The translations under genes were made by a program, and so were the position numbers. DNA of 64,000 nucleotides, from positions 1-64,000 of the forward strand of contig CAMBNV010000001.1 in assembly GCA_945869195.1 (NCBI GenBank). The letters run 5' to 3'. Under the pieces are notes generated by a model that made no database searches, was not told the origin of the DNA, and saw nothing but the letters and a program-made list of their open reading frames with translations. Each line of letters begins with the position of its first letter. The stretch's first letter is position 1. The DNA is from Gemmatimonas phototrophica (GTDB taxonomy: Bacteria; Gemmatimonadota; Gemmatimonadetes; Gemmatimonadales; Gemmatimonadaceae). Of the stretch, positions 63,545 to 64,000 are shown in pieces.

Positions 63545-64000
<456 letters not shown>

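Overview
The window reads as one contiguous piece of a high-GC, diderm (Gram-negative type) bacterial chromosome. It has a TonB-dependent receptor, outer-membrane barrels, lipid A/core-type enzymes and secretion/pilus pseudopilins. The TAnnTTTG-like promoter boxes, the putative menaquinone operon, the Bacteroidetes-like TonB receptor plus beta-helix lipoprotein pair and the core gene order tig-clpP-clpX-engB fit the FCB group, most likely Gemmatimonadota. That assignment is inference; no rRNA is present to confirm it. I see no phage, IS element, integron or CRISPR array. Coding density is very high, no gene-free stretch exceeds about 210 bases, and many neighbours overlap by ATGA or GTGA.

Layout. 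1-4.5 kb (minus): a purine nucleoside operon with a secreted tandem 5'-nucleotidase, a small beta-grasp-like protein, adenosine deaminase and the start of a probable purine nucleoside phosphorylase. 4.7-19.8 kb: uridine kinase, then a phosphate-centred region with a PhoB/PhoR pair, a TonB receptor, two lipoproteins, a Ppx/GppA-type phosphatase, a decayed 3' fragment of phoU, and on the minus strand DUF47-pit-ppk-acr3. 20-29 kb: rhomboid protease, dnaK, a DegP/HtrA protease, tRNA-Leu(UAG), tig-clpP-clpX-engB and a hexapeptide acyltransferase. 30-40 kb: a PilB/GspE ATPase fused to a receiver domain, a large outer-membrane protein, trpE, an FHA-GAF-adenylate cyclase translationally coupled to a Kdo-kinase-like protein and a heptosyltransferase, then maf and dtd. 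40-46 kb: glmS, glmM, a degenerate adenylate-forming enzyme and a DUF3179 membrane protein. 46-52 kb: a cystathionine gamma-synthase/lyase, an M48 protease, purD, mutM and a short UvrC-like nuclease. 51.7-56 kb (minus): menG-ubiD-ubiA-ubiX-phosphoesterase, a probable menaquinone (futalosine-type) tail-end operon. 56-58.4 kb: sigma-24, putative anti-sigma, bactofilin-like membrane protein. 58.5-64 kb (minus): guaB (partial), nrnA, four minor-pilin genes and mrp.

The most interesting features are the phosphate region with its phoU remnant and an uncharacterised receptor/lipoprotein set directly behind PhoBR; Bacteroidetes-like promoter boxes, several lying 4-9 bases from start codons (predicted leaderless or nearly leaderless mRNAs); a near-perfect inverted repeat forming a back-to-back promoter between menG and the sigma factor; the ATPase-receiver fusion; and several tandem 12-14 bp repeats. 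All functional calls rest on motifs read by eye; no database search was run.
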